Shown here: positions 17,614 to 27,592 of the stretch, in pieces
Position numbering within the stretch: the first letter of the stretch is position 1
Layout: each line of letters begins with the position of its first letter
Origin: Lysinibacillus mangiferihumi
GTDB taxonomy: Bacteria > Bacillota > Bacilli > Bacillales_A > Planococcaceae
Direction of reading: 5' to 3'
Length of the DNA stretch: 64,000 nt
Assembly: GCF_003049665.1 (NCBI RefSeq)
Contig: NZ_PYWM01000007.1
Location: 1 to 64,000 of the forward strand
Position numbers and translations under genes: made by a program
Notes under the pieces: generated by a model
Told to the model about the DNA's origin: nothing
Databases searched by the model: none
The model's input: the letters and a program-made list of their open reading frames with translations, nothing else

Positions 17614-18099
17614 TTAATAGCCACTTCGTTGGCGATTATAATTTTCTTCGTTTTTTTCAATATACGCTGACACGACATCCTCAAATGTAAAACCGAGGTT
17701 ATATGCAAGTAACCCATAGCATTGCCAAATCGCTGCATAACTATGCTCTGTTGGGTGGCTTATAAATGTTAATATATAGTTTTGCGTCATTAAAAATGTC
17801 TCTGTTAAATCACGCTTCTCTTCCACAACTGGCCATTTTTCTATAGCCGTATAGCCTTTTAATAACCCTAGCGATAAAATAAAGTGAATCGAATCCACAT
17901 ACTCCTCTAAAATCACTTCGCGCGCTGATGGCCCTTTCGTACTCCAAAACTTAAAGCAACGTGTTTCATTGGCAAGCTCCGCAAGCTCAACCATTAACGC
18001 CAAGCCTTTCTCTTTAAAGACATCGTGTTCAATATTTTGTGTTTTTGCAATAAAATCATCAAGTTCTTTTTGCATCGTAAATAATTGTTGTAAGTTCAT
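17614..18099 (-). CDS. Dimeric all-alpha dUTPase
   Basis: A 161-residue protein of the MazG-like dimeric dUTPase family, which hydrolyses dUTP to dUMP. The metal-binding pattern is seen in LMVELAELANETRCFKFWS and, 20 residues on, EEYVDSIHFILSLG. It is all-helical. TAGGAG precedes the ATG. It starts 105 bp from the divergent ysdB. The family name rests on the ExxE...ExxD pattern. Confidence 0.88.
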   Translation of the reverse strand: MNLQQLFTMQKELDDFIAKTQNIEHDVFKEKGLALMVELAELANETRCFKFWSTKGPSAREVILEEYVDSIHFILSLGLLKGYTAIEKWPVVEEKRDLTETFLMTQNYILTFISHPTEHSYAAIWQCYGLLAYNLGFTFEDVVSAYIEKNEENYNRQRSGY

Positions 18100-18137
18100 T
18101 TTTTTCTCCTAAATTTCTAAAATTTTTTTGTATAAAG

Positions 18138-18166
18138 TGAAACTAAATGTCTCCCCCAATCGTATA
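18138..18166 (+). promoter_or_regulatory. SigW-type promoter of ysdB
   Basis: TGAAAC, 17-bp spacer, CGTATA: a textbook extracytoplasmic-function SigW promoter about 40 bp before the ysdB start. B. subtilis ysdB is a known SigW-regulon gene, so this supports both calls. Confidence 0.85.
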
Positions 18167-18203
18167 GGTAGGAATAACCTTTCTTCAAGGGGGAATTTTT
18201 TAA

Positions 18204-18599
18204 ATGTTACCATTACTTATTCGACTTGCAGTGATTGCGCTTATTATCTATGTATTCTATAAAGCGATTCGATATATAACCGATCCTAAACGAAAACTCG
18301 ATGAAGCCTATGAAAAAGGCCAATATTACTTTTATGATGACGTAAAAAATGTTCGAAAGAATTTCTTTATTTCTTTTAAGGGTGCGCTATTTGAAGGTGA
18401 AAAATACTTGGGTACGACCGAAGATGCGTTTGAGGTCGTTACAATTTTCGTTGGTGCCCGCGACACTGCAACTTTACAAGGATTTACAAGGAGTGACTTC
18501 GAATATCTCCAACAAGAAATTTTATTTAACTATCCTAACGCTAAAATCAACTGGAAGCAACCCATTGAACAACTTATGCGTGACACATCCTCTTCATGA
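18204..18599 (+). CDS. ysdB: SigW-pathway protein YsdB
   Basis: A 131-residue protein with one N-terminal membrane span (about 3-22) and a cytosolic alpha/beta domain (FYDDVKNVRKNFFISFKGALFEGEKYLG). B. subtilis YsdB belongs to the SigW (cell envelope stress) response; its biochemical role is unknown. AAGGGGG precedes the ATG. The last codons, including the stop, form a hairpin (ACATCCTC/GAGGATGT) that runs into a short dispersed repeat. Confidence 0.88.
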   Translation: MLPLLIRLAVIALIIYVFYKAIRYITDPKRKLDEAYEKGQYYFYDDVKNVRKNFFISFKGALFEGEKYLGTTEDAFEVVTIFVGARDTATLQGFTRSDFEYLQQEILFNYPNAKINWKQPIEQLMRDTSSS

Positions 18600-18660
18600 G
18601 GATGTGCCACATGAGGATGTGCCAGGCACTCACACAATTCTACACAATTTAAGTTTTTTA
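18583..18660. repeat. Short dispersed repeat at the ysdB end
   Basis: GAGGATGTGCCA occurs twice in a row, then GTGCCAGGCACTCACACAATT. The core is shared with copies at 26293 and 35001. The first part also closes a hairpin with the end of ysdB and may terminate it. Confidence 0.65.
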
Positions 18661-18930
18661 TAATGAGCTACTCCATAATTGCACGATTATAAAAATTTGA
18701 ATTGCTGCAATCAATGGAAAGCCAAACGCAAAACTGTTATGGCGTGTTTTATGACGGAATAAATACATACCTAATACGCCACCAACAGCCCCTCCTGCAA
18801 TTGCCAAGGTAAACAACGTACGTTCCGCAATGCGCCACTCATGCTTTTTTGCGCGCGATTTATCCATACCCATCATAACAAGCAATACAACTGAAACAAT
18901 TGCCATATAGGCAAGTAAAGCTTGAGCCAT
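18658..18930 (-). CDS. ysdA: DUF1294 membrane protein YsdA
   Basis: A 90-residue DUF1294 protein with an N-terminal span, a basic MGMDKSRAKKHEWRIAERTL loop, a Gly-rich span (IAGGAVGGVLGMYLFRHKTRH) and a C-terminal span. Function is unknown. The ATG at 18930 has AGGAGG ten bases upstream and gives the family's usual length. It follows rplT as in B. subtilis, but nearly 600 bp of tandem repeats separate them here. Confidence 0.9.
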   Translation of the reverse strand: MAQALLAYMAIVSVVLLVMMGMDKSRAKKHEWRIAERTLFTLAIAGGAVGGVLGMYLFRHKTRHNSFAFGFPLIAAIQIFIIVQLWSSSL

Positions 18931-19002
18931 TAAAACACAACCTCCTATGTAAAAAAGACTGATGAAATAACCCCACCAGTCTTCACTATACACTAATTTA
19001 TT

Positions 19003-19493
19003 TGCACTTGTCGCTTCGCTTCAATGCCAAATATCTTTTGCCTCTGTCGCTTCCGCTTTCGGGGCTGAAACCTTATTTTGCCCCTGCCGCTTCCGCTTTC
19101 GAGGCTGAAAACTTATTTTGCCCCTGTCGCTTTGCTTTCGGGGCAGAAATTTATTTATATTTTGCCCCTGTCGCTTCCGCTTTCGGGGCTGAAAACTTAT
19201 TTTGCCCCTGTCGCTTTGCTTTCGGGGCTGAAACCTTATTTTGCCCCCTGTCGCTTTGCTTTCGGGGCTGAAATTTATTTATATTTTGCCCCTGTCGCTT
19301 CCGCTTTCGGGGCAGAAATTTATTTATATTTTGCCCCTGTCGCTTTGCTTTCGGGGCAGAAATTTATTTATATTTTGCCCCTGTCGCTTTGCTTTCGGGG
19401 CTGAAATTTATTTATATTTTGCCCCTGTCGCTTCCGCTTTCGGGGCAGAAATTTATTTATATTTTGCCCCTGTCGCTTCCGCTTTCGGGGCAG
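19003..19493. repeat. Tandem array of ~40/45-bp hairpin units
   Basis: Eleven clear units and one degenerate unit (19003). Each has GCCCC and GGGGC arms closing a 15- to 16-base middle that is either TGTCGCTTCCGCTTTC or the shorter TGTCGCTTTGCTTTC. Units start at 19040, 19080, 19120, 19164, 19204, 19243, 19288, 19333, 19377, 19421 and 19466. Spacers are either short (about 40-bp period) or contain TTTATTTATA (44-45 bp). Apparent ORFs through the array are repeat artefacts. The array lies between the rplT terminator and ysdA. Confidence 0.95.
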
Positions 19494-19497
19494 AAAT

Positions 19498-19524
19498 AAA
19501 AAAGAGCGACTTAGTCGCTCTTTT

Positions 19525-19526
<2 letters not shown>
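19498..19526. terminator. Terminator after rplT
   Basis: AAAAAAGAGCGAC and GTCGCTCTTTTTT around TTA: a compact bidirectional-type terminator next to the rplT stop. Confidence 0.9.
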
Positions 19527-19920
<394 letters not shown>

Positions 19921-19942
19921 TTAGTTTATTTTGTGTTATCAA

Positions 19943-20143
19943 TCATTTCATGTAAACAAGTAATGATTTGATGCGTTTGAAGTCACCAGATGATACAACG
20001 TTCGCTTTACGTAGGTGACGTTTTTGTTTCGTAGATTTGTTTGCGAATAAGTGGCTTCCGTAAGCACGGTCATATTTTAATTTACCTGAACCCGTTTTTT
20101 TGAAACGTTTCGCAGCTCCACGGTGAGTTTTCATTTTTGGCAT
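19943..20143 (-). CDS. rpmI: 50S ribosomal protein L35
   Basis: A 66-residue L35 of the large ribosomal subunit, beginning [20 protein letters not shown]. It has normal length. It lies 58 bp upstream of rplT and 31 bp downstream of infC on the same strand, with TAGGAGG before the ATG. Confidence 0.98.
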   Translation of the reverse strand: MPKMKTHRGAAKRFKKTGSGKLKYDRAYGSHLFANKSTKQKRHLRKANVVSSGDFKRIKSLLVYMK

Positions 20144-20174
20144 GTCGAATTCCTCCTAAACTGTTCGTCTAATA

Positions 20175-20690
20175 TTATTTCTCGTTCTTTGGTTGAAGAA
20201 CTAAGAACATGCTTCGGCCTTCCATCTTCGGTTTTTGTTCAACCGTAGATACTTCAGCACAAGCTTCAGCAAAACGATCTAACACACGTTGACCAATATC
20301 TTTGTGTGTAATCGCACGACCTTTGAAACGGAGGCTACATTTTACTTTATCGCCTTTTTCAAGGAATTTAATCGCATTACGTAGCTTCGTTTGGAAATCA
20401 TGTTCATCAATTGTTGGGCTCAAGCGAACCTCTTTCATTACGATGACTTTTTGATTTTTACGAATTTCACGGTCTTTCTTTTGCTGTTCAAACTTAAATT
20501 TACCATAGTCCATGATACGAGCGACTGGCGGCTTGGCTTGAGGGGCCACAAGGACAAGATCCAAGTTTACACGAGTGGCGATTTCTAGCGCTTCGTTACG
20601 TGTCTTTACACCAAGCTGGTCACCATTGTGATCGATTAATCGAAGTTCACGTGCGCGAATGCCTTCGTTTACATACATGTCTTTGCTAAT
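20175..20690 (-). CDS. infC: Translation initiation factor IF-3 (AUU start)
   Basis: A 171-residue IF-3, which keeps ribosomal subunits apart and checks the start codon. It has the N-domain [23 protein letters not shown], then a basic linker and the C-domain [19 protein letters not shown]. The first ATG (20678) has no ribosome site. Four codons upstream, ATT at 20690 lies six bases after GGAGGTGG and adds the conserved (M)SKD before [10 protein letters not shown] starts let IF-3 limit its own synthesis and are known for infC in E. coli and Bacillus relatives. Confidence 0.96.
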   Translation of the reverse strand: MSKDMYVNEGIRARELRLIDHNGDQLGVKTRNEALEIATRVNLDLVLVAPQAKPPVARIMDYGKFKFEQQKKDREIRKNQKVIVMKEVRLSPTIDEHDFQTKLRNAIKFLEKGDKVKCSLRFKGRAITHKDIGQRVLDRFAEACAEVSTVEQKPKMEGRSMFLVLQPKNEK

Positions 20691-20699
20691 AGTAATCCA

Positions 20700-20938
20700 C
20701 CTCCAAGTAGTTGTCGCGAATACATGGTTTGGGCAAAGCCTTGCCCGGTTGAACGGTACATCCTCTTGTCATGTCCATAAAAAAAGGACGGACATTTTGA
20801 AGATGTCCGCCCGCTATATGTGCATGCGTAAGTGTACGCAAAACAATTCAACGTGTCATACCTGTTCACAGCCTAAGCGTTGTATCAGGTGAGAAGCGGG
20901 CAGCCTCTACTTCAACCACAAACTTTGTATTCATTAAC
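20700..20938 (-). promoter_or_regulatory. L20-type leader of infC-rpmI-rplT
   Basis: A leader of about 240 bases between promoter and infC. It has a folded upper part (CCCGCTTCTCACCTGATACAA... GGTATGACACG) and then a terminator, GGGCGGACAT/ATGTCCGTCC plus seven Ts (20779-20813), well before infC. This is the layout of the L20 autoregulatory attenuator of Bacillus. Confidence 0.85.
20779..20813 (-). terminator. Attenuator in the infC leader
   Basis: Ten-base arms, GGGCGGACAT and ATGTCCGTCC (one G-T pair), with seven Ts. It lies about 90 bp before infC, so it controls readthrough. Confidence 0.88.
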
Positions 20939-20945
20939 CTTAATT

Positions 20946-20974
20946 ATATTAGCATGTACAATTTAGATTGTCAA
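20946..20974 (-). promoter_or_regulatory. infC promoter
   Basis: Minus-strand TTGACA, 17-bp spacer, TAATAT: close to the SigA consensus. It lies just upstream of the L20-type leader. Confidence 0.85.
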
Positions 20975-21071
20975 ATATTTTTACAATCTCATAATTAGTA
21001 TGTGTAATACACTTACAGTTTATACGTCATTATAGTACAAATAATTAAAGATAATCAAGTACTTTATTCAA

Positions 21072-23006
21072 TTAAAAACGTGCAACTTCCGCTTTAATAT
21101 TCGCTAAGAAGGCTTCGAATGCAATTGTTTCTGAATCTTTTGAGCCGTAACGACGCACGTTTACACCGTTAGCTTCAACTTCTTTATCGCCAATAACAAG
21201 CATGTAAGGAATCTTTTTCATTTGTGCTTCACGGATTTTGTACCCTAGTTTTTCTTCACGGTCATCCATTTCAACACGTAATCCAGCTGCTGTCAACTGC
21301 TCTTCGATTTGTTTCGCATAGTCGAAGTGCGCTTCGTTTGATACTGGGATTACTTCTACTTGTACTGGTGCTAACCAAGTTGGGAATGCCCCTTTATATT
21401 CCTCAATTAAGAAGGCAACAAAACGTTCCATTGTTGACACAACACCACGGTGAATAACGACTGGACGATGTGGTTTACCATCTTCACCTACATATGTTAA
21501 GTCAAAGCGTTCTGGTAATAAGAAGTCTAATTGTACAGTTGATAACGTTTCTTCTTTACCAATGGCCGTTTTTACTTGTACGTCAAGTTTAGGGCCATAG
21601 AACGCCGCTTCACCCTCTGCTTCAAAGTAATCTAAGCCAAGCTCATCCATTGCTTCTTTTAACATACTTTGTGCTTTTTCCCACATTGCATCGTCATCAA
21701 AGTACTTCTCTGTATCTGCTGGATCACGGTAAGACAGACGGAATGAGTAATCTTTTAAATCAAAGTCTTTGTACACTTCTAAAATTAACTGCACAACTTT
21801 TTGGAACTCTGCTTTAATTTGGTCTGGACGAACAAAGATATGTGCATCATTTAACGTCATCCCACGTACACGTTGTAACCCTGAAACAGCGCCCGACATT
21901 TCATAACGGTGCATTGTTCCAAGTTCAGCAATACGTAATGGTAAATTTCGATAAGAGTGCATGCTGTTTTTGTAAACCATCATATGGTGCGGACAGTTCA
22001 TCGGACGCATAATTAATGTCTCATTATCCATTTCCATTGGTGGGAAAATGGAATCTTGGTAATGATCCCAGTGACCAGAAGTTTGGTAAAGCTCTTTAGA
22101 ACCAAGTACTGGTGTATAGACATGTTTATAACCAAGCGCTAATTCTTTGTCTACGATATAACGTTCAATCACACGACGGATTGTTGCACCATTTGGTAAC
22201 CAAAGTGGTAAACCTTGACCTACTTTTTGAGAAGTAGTGAATAATTCTAATTCTTTCCCGATTTTACGGTGGTCACGTTCTTTTGCTTCTTCCAACATTT
22301 GAAGATGATGTTTTAATTCTTCTTTTTTGAAGAAAGCTGTACCGTAAATACGTTGTAGCATTTTGTTATCAGAGTTCCCTCTCCAATAGGCACCTGCTAA
22401 TGATAATAATTTGAACTCACGTAGTTTACCTGTTGATGGTACGTGAATACCGCGACATAGGTCGAAAAATTCCCCTTGGTAGTAAATAGACACTTGCTCA
22501 TCAGCTGGAATCGCTTCAAGTAATTCTAATTTATATTCGTCGCCGATTTCTTCATAAATTGCTTGTGCTTCTGCACGGCTAACGTTTTTACGTTCTACTT
22601 CTAGATTTTCAGCAATGATTTTTTTCATTTCTTTTTCGATTGCTGGTAAATCTTCAGCAGTAATTGGTGTTGGTGCATCAATATCGTAGTAGAAGCCGCC
22701 TTCAATAACCGGACCAATACCAAGTTTTACTTCAGGGAATAAGCGCTTAATCGCTTGTGCTGTTAAATGGGCTGTTGAGTGACGAAGAATTTCTAATGCT
22801 GCCTCATCATCTTGTGTAATAATGGCAATTGTTGCATCTTCTTCAATTGGTGTTTTTAAGTCTACTAATTCCCCATTTACTTTCCCTGCATAGGCTTTTT
22901 TACGAAGTCCTGGGCTAATAGATAATGCCACATCATCAGTAGATGTACCTTTTGCAAATTCCTTTACAGCGCCATCTGGGAACGTTAATTTAATCATGTC
23001 TGACAT
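21072..23006 (-). CDS. thrS: Threonyl-tRNA synthetase
   Basis: A 644-residue class II synthetase charging tRNA-Thr. It has an N-terminal TGS domain (1-62), an editing domain with [16 protein letters not shown] and a [10 protein letters not shown] zinc/editing stretch, a catalytic core with [36 protein letters not shown] and the anticodon-binding end. Length is typical. AAGGAG precedes the ATG. A T-box leader lies directly upstream. Confidence 0.98.
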   Translation of the reverse strand: MSDMIKLTFPDGAVKEFAKGTSTDDVALSISPGLRKKAYAGKVNGELVDLKTPIEEDATIAIITQDDEAALEILRHSTAHLTAQAIKRLFPEVKLGIGPVIEGGFYYDIDAPTPITAEDLPAIEKEMKKIIAENLEVERKNVSRAEAQAIYEEIGDEYKLELLEAIPADEQVSIYYQGEFFDLCRGIHVPSTGKLREFKLLSLAGAYWRGNSDNKMLQRIYGTAFFKKEELKHHLQMLEEAKERDHRKIGKELELFTTSQKVGQGLPLWLPNGATIRRVIERYIVDKELALGYKHVYTPVLGSKELYQTSGHWDHYQDSIFPPMEMDNETLIMRPMNCPHHMMVYKNSMHSYRNLPLRIAELGTMHRYEMSGAVSGLQRVRGMTLNDAHIFVRPDQIKAEFQKVVQLILEVYKDFDLKDYSFRLSYRDPADTEKYFDDDAMWEKAQSMLKEAMDELGLDYFEAEGEAAFYGPKLDVQVKTAIGKEETLSTVQLDFLLPERFDLTYVGEDGKPHRPVVIHRGVVSTMERFVAFLIEEYKGAFPTWLAPVQVEVIPVSNEAHFDYAKQIEEQLTAAGLRVEMDDREEKLGYKIREAQMKKIPYMLVIGDKEVEANGVNVRRYGSKDSETIAFEAFLANIKAEVARF

Positions 23007-23360
23007 TTTGTTGCACTCCTTGTTTGGTTAAATTTAGTGATGCATGATGAAACAGCGAATCTTATGGTTAACGTAAGCTTGCACAAAAAACCCTAAAAAA
23101 CAAAAAAGCCCCGTCCCTCACAAAAGGGACGAAGCGTATGCTCGTGGTTCCACCCTTCTTCCTTCCGATAAAATCATCAGACGAAGCTCAAGGCTAGCTA
23201 ACGGGCTAGGGACCGGCGAAAGATATGCCCTTTCGCTGCTCAGTAGGTAGTAAATAATGTGTCCAAACTAGGAAGCTTACAGCCGATGACTTCCCTCTCT
23301 AAAAGCCGTTACACAAAATTCATGTCCTCATCATTGCATTGTGCTATATAGTATATGAGA
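23007..23360 (-). promoter_or_regulatory. T-box leader of thrS
   Basis: The minus strand carries the T-box motif AGGGTGGAACCACG (about 23140-23153), followed by the terminator CGTCCCT/AGGGACG and its T-run (23102-23131). The 5' part is rich in stems, with AGAGAGGGAAGTCATCGGC as in stem I. Uncharged tRNA-Thr would favour readthrough. I could not fix the specifier codon by eye. Confidence 0.92.
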
Positions 23361-23361
23361 C

Positions 23362-23390
23362 AGTATACGCTCGATTGTCATAAATTGCAA
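23362..23390 (-). promoter_or_regulatory. thrS promoter
   Basis: Minus-strand TTGCAA, 17-bp spacer, TATACT, just upstream of the T-box leader. Confidence 0.7.
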
Positions 23391-23399
23391 CTGTCAATG

Positions 23400-24338
23400 T
23401 TACAAACGTCGATTTTTTCCACGCATTTCTATTGGCTCCGTCAAAGCTTTCACACGTTCCATAATACGGCCAGCTTTTACGACCTCAATATCCCCTTTTT
23501 GAGACTGCGCTAAGTGATGCTCTAATTCATCATAGTTAAAATTAGAGGTAATGAATGTTGGCAATTGTTCTGCCATTCGATAATGGAAGATTGTCCCTAA
23601 AATTTCATCGCGTGTCCAAGCTGACATTGTTTCTGCCCCTAAATCATCAAGCATCAATACCGGCGCTTTTTTCACATAATCTATTTTTTCATTTAGCGTA
23701 TTATCACCGATTGCATTTTTCATTTCACGTAAAAATTCGGGTACGAAAACGACCACGGAACGGATTTTTTTGGAAGCCAGTTCATTCGCAAGTGCACCAA
23801 GCACAAAGGATTTCCCTACACCAAACTTCCCATATAAATAAAAGCCTTTCGTTGGCAATTGCCCTGTTTCCTCAGTTTTCTTAACAAATTGTGCCGCCCG
23901 TTGCGCGATAAGCACACGGGATTCATCATCAATCATTAAATCTTGGATTGTCGCTTGCAGCACATCTTTTGGCATATGCATACTAGCAATCATATTGGCA
24001 ACATCCCGACGTTCGTCCTCACGCACCTTTTGTTCACAGCGCACGTAATCAATTTCAACCGTATTGCGTACAACACGTAATGTCGGAATAAAACCTTTTA
24101 AATAATTGGTGCAATGCGCTGTATGATCACAACCACAGCACACTGTCGATTGACTAATAAATTCATGTAGCTTTGGTAAATTGCGCTCAACAGCATCGTA
24201 GCTTAATTCTTCTGCGTGTTCTGCTAAAAAGGCCTGCACACGAGGGTGTTCTAAAATCTCTCGCCTCATCGCCTCATATCGCTCTTGAAATGATGGTACA
24301 TTAATGGCTCTTTTTAATGCTTTATTAATTGGTTCGAT
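23400..24338 (-). CDS. dnaI: Primosomal helicase loader DnaI (apparent AUC start)
   Basis: A 312-residue AAA+ loader of the replicative helicase. It has an N-terminal zinc-binding part (Cys67, 70, 76 and 101), Walker A YGKFGVGKS (about 170) and Walker B PVLMLDDLGAE. The first ATG (24269) would cut 23 residues that match the DnaI family (EPINKALKRAINVPSFQERYEAM, like MEPI... in B. subtilis). In that frame the stop TGA is met two codons upstream. ATC at 24338 is six bases after AGGTGA and gives 312 residues; B. subtilis DnaI has 311. It lies 15 bp after dnaB. Confidence 0.93.
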   Translation of the reverse strand: MEPINKALKRAINVPSFQERYEAMRREILEHPRVQAFLAEHAEELSYDAVERNLPKLHEFISQSTVCCGCDHTAHCTNYLKGFIPTLRVVRNTVEIDYVRCEQKVREDERRDVANMIASMHMPKDVLQATIQDLMIDDESRVLIAQRAAQFVKKTEETGQLPTKGFYLYGKFGVGKSFVLGALANELASKKIRSVVVFVPEFLREMKNAIGDNTLNEKIDYVKKAPVLMLDDLGAETMSAWTRDEILGTIFHYRMAEQLPTFITSNFNYDELEHHLAQSQKGDIEVVKAGRIMERVKALTEPIEMRGKNRRL

Positions 24339-24353
24339 TACCGTTCACCTACT

Positions 24354-25727
24354 TTACTTATCGCTTTTTCCAAGCATTGCTAATATTTTTTGGCGCTCTT
24401 TTTCAAAATCCATCGTACTTGAAGAAGCGCTCTCGTCTGGTTGCTCATTGCGTTTATAAAACCATTCAGGTACTTTTTCCTTACGCTTATTATCCGCTCG
24501 CCCTTTGACATACTGATTATTATTTTTAGCTGGTGCCTGTGGTTTATTTTTCCACGTTGTATATTTATCATGTTCTTGACGTGCAAGTTCCATTGCTTCC
24601 TTCGCCGTCTTAATGTTTTTTCGCACCCAGTGATCGGCAATGGTTTCCACATACTTTTTAGGTAGCTTCATATCCGTAGATAGCATGACATATTCAAGTA
24701 GTGCATTAACCACGCCTACCGGCATCCCATGTTGCACGATTAAGCTCTCAGCTAATTGTACAGATGTTTGCAATGGCTCTTTACCGTTATTAATATCTCG
24801 CAACACTTGGACAGGAGGTGTTGACTCTAAATAATGTTGCAACTCCTGATCTTTTGTTTTTTGAACAGCATCTTCCTCAACCGGTGGAGTATATACTTTG
24901 GCAAGCTTTGGTGGCTCTTTTGAAACAGTAAGCTTATAAAAATCGGCTGCCGCTTTTCGTAATCGTTCTTGTGAAATACCTAACTCATCATCAAGCGCTA
25001 AAATAACAACCTTTTGCATATCCAATGCCGTTAAATGATAGAGGAATGCTAATTTGGCAATTGTTTCACGCACTTCAAGCGTCAGTAAATTTGCGGGTAC
25101 TAACTGGTCAGATAAACCTGCCTGTAGCAACTCAAAATCAAATTGCTCAAAATAAAACGGATAGACCTTTTGTGCATTTTCTTTGCTATCAATGCCACCC
25201 TGCAAATCGGTAGGAATATTGGTATTAACCGGTTTAAAAACATCCATAAAGGCGCGTGATACATCTTTATATTCTGTACCCCTTATAGGCTGAATAAAAC
25301 GTTGGCGCAACTTCCGATACGCCTGCTCTCCGATTTTACTAAACAAAAACATTGATAATAAAGGATCTTTCATAAAGCTATCTGCATCAAGCGGGCGCAT
25401 AAGCTCGTATAAAAAGCTTCGCTGTTCTGCCTCTTCTTTTTTCCAAGTACGTAACAAACCGATTGCTTCAAGTGCAATACGTGCTTCGAACACTTTACCG
25501 ATTGGTAGTCCTAGCACATTCATTAAATAATAATGATTCATTTGCTGTTTTGGCATTTGCTCTGCTTCAGCCCATAGTGTTAAATAAAGACTGATTGGTT
25601 CAGCACCCGTTAGAGGTTGATAAAATAACGTGACTAATTGACGTTCCATCGTGGAAAGCGCATGAGGTAGACGAATGTCAAAAGTATCTGCGGGCTGCAA
25701 TTCTTTATACAAATGAATCAACGTCAT
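24354..25727 (-). CDS. dnaB: Replication initiation/membrane attachment protein DnaB
   Basis: A 457-residue Firmicute DnaB (not the helicase), which helps load the replicative helicase at oriC and at stalled forks. It has two DDBH-type helical regions (N-terminal about 20-120 and C-terminal about 310-385) and a polar, disordered tail. AGAGGGTGA precedes the ATG. It starts 18 bp after nrdR and is followed closely by dnaI, forming an nrdR-dnaB-dnaI operon as in B. subtilis. Confidence 0.95.
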   Translation of the reverse strand: MTLIHLYKELQPADTFDIRLPHALSTMERQLVTLFYQPLTGAEPISLYLTLWAEAEQMPKQQMNHYYLMNVLGLPIGKVFEARIALEAIGLLRTWKKEEAEQRSFLYELMRPLDADSFMKDPLLSMFLFSKIGEQAYRKLRQRFIQPIRGTEYKDVSRAFMDVFKPVNTNIPTDLQGGIDSKENAQKVYPFYFEQFDFELLQAGLSDQLVPANLLTLEVRETIAKLAFLYHLTALDMQKVVILALDDELGISQERLRKAAADFYKLTVSKEPPKLAKVYTPPVEEDAVQKTKDQELQHYLESTPPVQVLRDINNGKEPLQTSVQLAESLIVQHGMPVGVVNALLEYVMLSTDMKLPKKYVETIADHWVRKNIKTAKEAMELARQEHDKYTTWKNKPQAPAKNNNQYVKGRADNKRKEKVPEWFYKRNEQPDESASSSTMDFEKERQKILAMLGKSDK

Positions 25728-25745
25728 TCACCCTCTCTGTTTTTC

Positions 25746-26216
25746 CTAAGATTTTTGCTCTGTTTGACGTTGAATAATTTCTTTTATTTCCTCAATAAAT
25801 ACATTGATATCCTTAAACTGACGATAAACCGAGGCAAATCGAACATAGGCCACCTCATCAATTTTTGCCAAACGATCCATCACCATTTCTCCTACATCCT
25901 CTGATCGTACCTCAGCGTTCCCAATACGGCGAAGGTCTTTTTCAATAGATAGTACAAGTCCCTCTAAAACATCTAAAGCAACAGGACGTTTTTCACAAGC
26001 ACGAATAAGACCGCGCAGCACCTTCTCGCGGCTAAACTCTTCCCGTGAGCCTTCTTTTTTCACAACGACTAACGGTGTTTCTTCAATTTTTTCAAACGTT
26101 GTAAAACGAAAGCCACACGACTCACATTCACGACGTCTACGAATTTCTTTATTATCATCTACTGGCCTCGAATCCACTACGCGTGTTCCGTTAAATTGGC
26201 AAGAAGGACATCTCAT
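25746..26216 (-). CDS. nrdR: Transcriptional repressor NrdR
   Basis: A 156-residue repressor of ribonucleotide reductase genes. A zinc ribbon at the start ([17 protein letters not shown] ... CESCGFRF) is followed by an ATP-cone domain ([29 protein letters not shown]) that senses ATP/dATP. The ATG at 26216 follows AGGAGAG; the longer form has no site. It has normal length. No nrd structural genes are in the window. Confidence 0.96.
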   Translation of the reverse strand: MRCPSCQFNGTRVVDSRPVDDNKEIRRRRECESCGFRFTTFEKIEETPLVVVKKEGSREEFSREKVLRGLIRACEKRPVALDVLEGLVLSIEKDLRRIGNAEVRSEDVGEMVMDRLAKIDEVAYVRFASVYRQFKDINVFIEEIKEIIQRQTEQKS

Positions 26217-26292
26217 ATTTTTACTCTCCTGATTCCACAACAATTTGATATTTGTATTATAACAAATTTCCTACAAATAAGAAAAGTTCATT

Positions 26293-26315
26293 TGGTGCCA
26301 GGCACTCAAACAATT
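26293..26315. repeat. Short dispersed repeat GTGCCAGGCAC
   Basis: GGTGCCAGGCACTCAAACAAT, with a palindromic GTGCCAGGCAC-type centre (GGTGCC/GGCACT). It matches copies at 18.6 and 35.0 kb. It lies between nrdR and gapB, where B. subtilis has speD. Confidence 0.6.
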
Positions 26316-26335
26316 TGCTTTACATCCTAACTTAC

Positions 26336-26372
26336 AAAAAAAGCACATTGAAACCATAAGATTTCAATGTGC
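26336..26372 (-). terminator. Terminator after gapB
   Basis: GCACATTGAAA/TTTCAATGTGC, 11 bp, with seven Ts on the minus strand. Confidence 0.9.
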
Positions 26373-26384
26373 CAATAGCGTTCA

Positions 26385-27407
26385 TTATGCGTTAACTGTT
26401 TCTAGCGCTTTTGCAACTTTTTGCACTAGGTCTACAACACGTGCAGAATAGCCCCACTCATTATCGTACCAAGCAAGTACTTTTACTTTACGGTTACCCA
26501 TCACCATTGTTGAAAGTCCATCAACTGTAGATGAGTATGTTGTTGTATTGTAATCAGCAGATACAAGTGGCTCAATTGAGAAGTTTAAAATACCTTTCAT
26601 CGGCCCTTCTGTTGCTGCTTTGACAAATGCAGCATTAACTGAATCAACTGTCACGTCTGTATTTAAATCTACAACAAGGTCAACTAGTGATACGTTTGGT
26701 GTTGGAACACGAAGTGCCATACCGTGAATTTTGCCTTCTAATTCTGGTAACACTAATTTTAATGCTTTTGCAGCACCTGTAGATGTTGGAATAATCGATT
26801 GTGCACAACCGCGCGCACGACGTAAATCTTTATGTGGGTTATCTAAGTTTTTTTGGTCATTTGTATATGCGTGAACTGTTGTCATTAAACCGCTTTCGAT
26901 ACCAAATGTATCATTTAACACTTTTGCAACTGGTGCTAAGCAGTTTGTTGTACAAGAAGCATTTGAAATAACATCATGTTTTTCAACATCAAGCTTTTCA
27001 TCATTTACACCTAAAACAATTGTAACATCTTCGTTTTTACCTGGAGCTGTTAAAATTACTTTCTTTGCGCCTGCTTCAAGGTGCATTGCTGCTTTCTCAC
27101 GATCATTGAATTTACCAGTTGCTTCAATTACAATATCCACGCCCATTGTAGCCCATGGTAATTTTAATGGATCACGTTCGCTAATAATTTGGACACGTTT
27201 ACCATTTACAATTAAAGCATCATCTGCTGGTTCAACCGTACCTTCGAATGTTCCGTGATTTGTGTCATACTTAATCAAATGTGCTAACGTTTCCGCTGGG
27301 TAGCTTGCGTTAATTGCAACAATATTTAAACCTTCCTGTACGATCGCTTGGCGGAAAACCATACGTCCGATACGTCCGAAACCGTTAATAGCAACTGATA
27401 CTGTCAT
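26385..27407 (-). CDS. gapB: Glyceraldehyde-3-phosphate dehydrogenase, GapB type
   Basis: A 340-residue GAPDH: NAD(P)-binding [13 protein letters not shown], catalytic [12 protein letters not shown] and [12 protein letters not shown]. The [21 protein letters not shown] stretch and the gene's place between coaE and nrdR match B. subtilis GapB, the NADP-preferring gluconeogenic enzyme, and not GapA. The ATG at 27407 has GGAGG upstream. Cofactor choice is inferred from the subfamily. Confidence 0.94.
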   Translation of the reverse strand: MTVSVAINGFGRIGRMVFRQAIVQEGLNIVAINASYPAETLAHLIKYDTNHGTFEGTVEPADDALIVNGKRVQIISERDPLKLPWATMGVDIVIEATGKFNDREKAAMHLEAGAKKVILTAPGKNEDVTIVLGVNDEKLDVEKHDVISNASCTTNCLAPVAKVLNDTFGIESGLMTTVHAYTNDQKNLDNPHKDLRRARGCAQSIIPTSTGAAKALKLVLPELEGKIHGMALRVPTPNVSLVDLVVDLNTDVTVDSVNAAFVKAATEGPMKGILNFSIEPLVSADYNTTTYSSTVDGLSTMVMGNRKVKVLAWYDNEWGYSARVVDLVQKVAKALETVNA

Positions 27408-27592
27408 TATAAAATCCTCCTGTGAGTGCATACTCATATTCATTATATACTTTATGCTAATTAGTATAACACAATTTTAAAAAAGATGAACATTATATAT
27501 CCATAATAAAAAAGTTCTTATTTTCTGAAAAATAGCACCTTTTTTGAAATAAAAAAATTCAGTACTTCATGCTTATTATTACGCTTATAAAC

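Noticed and set aside
19003-19493. CRISPR array
   Set aside because: The spacers are not unique: they are two alternating short AT-rich forms, and no cas genes are near.
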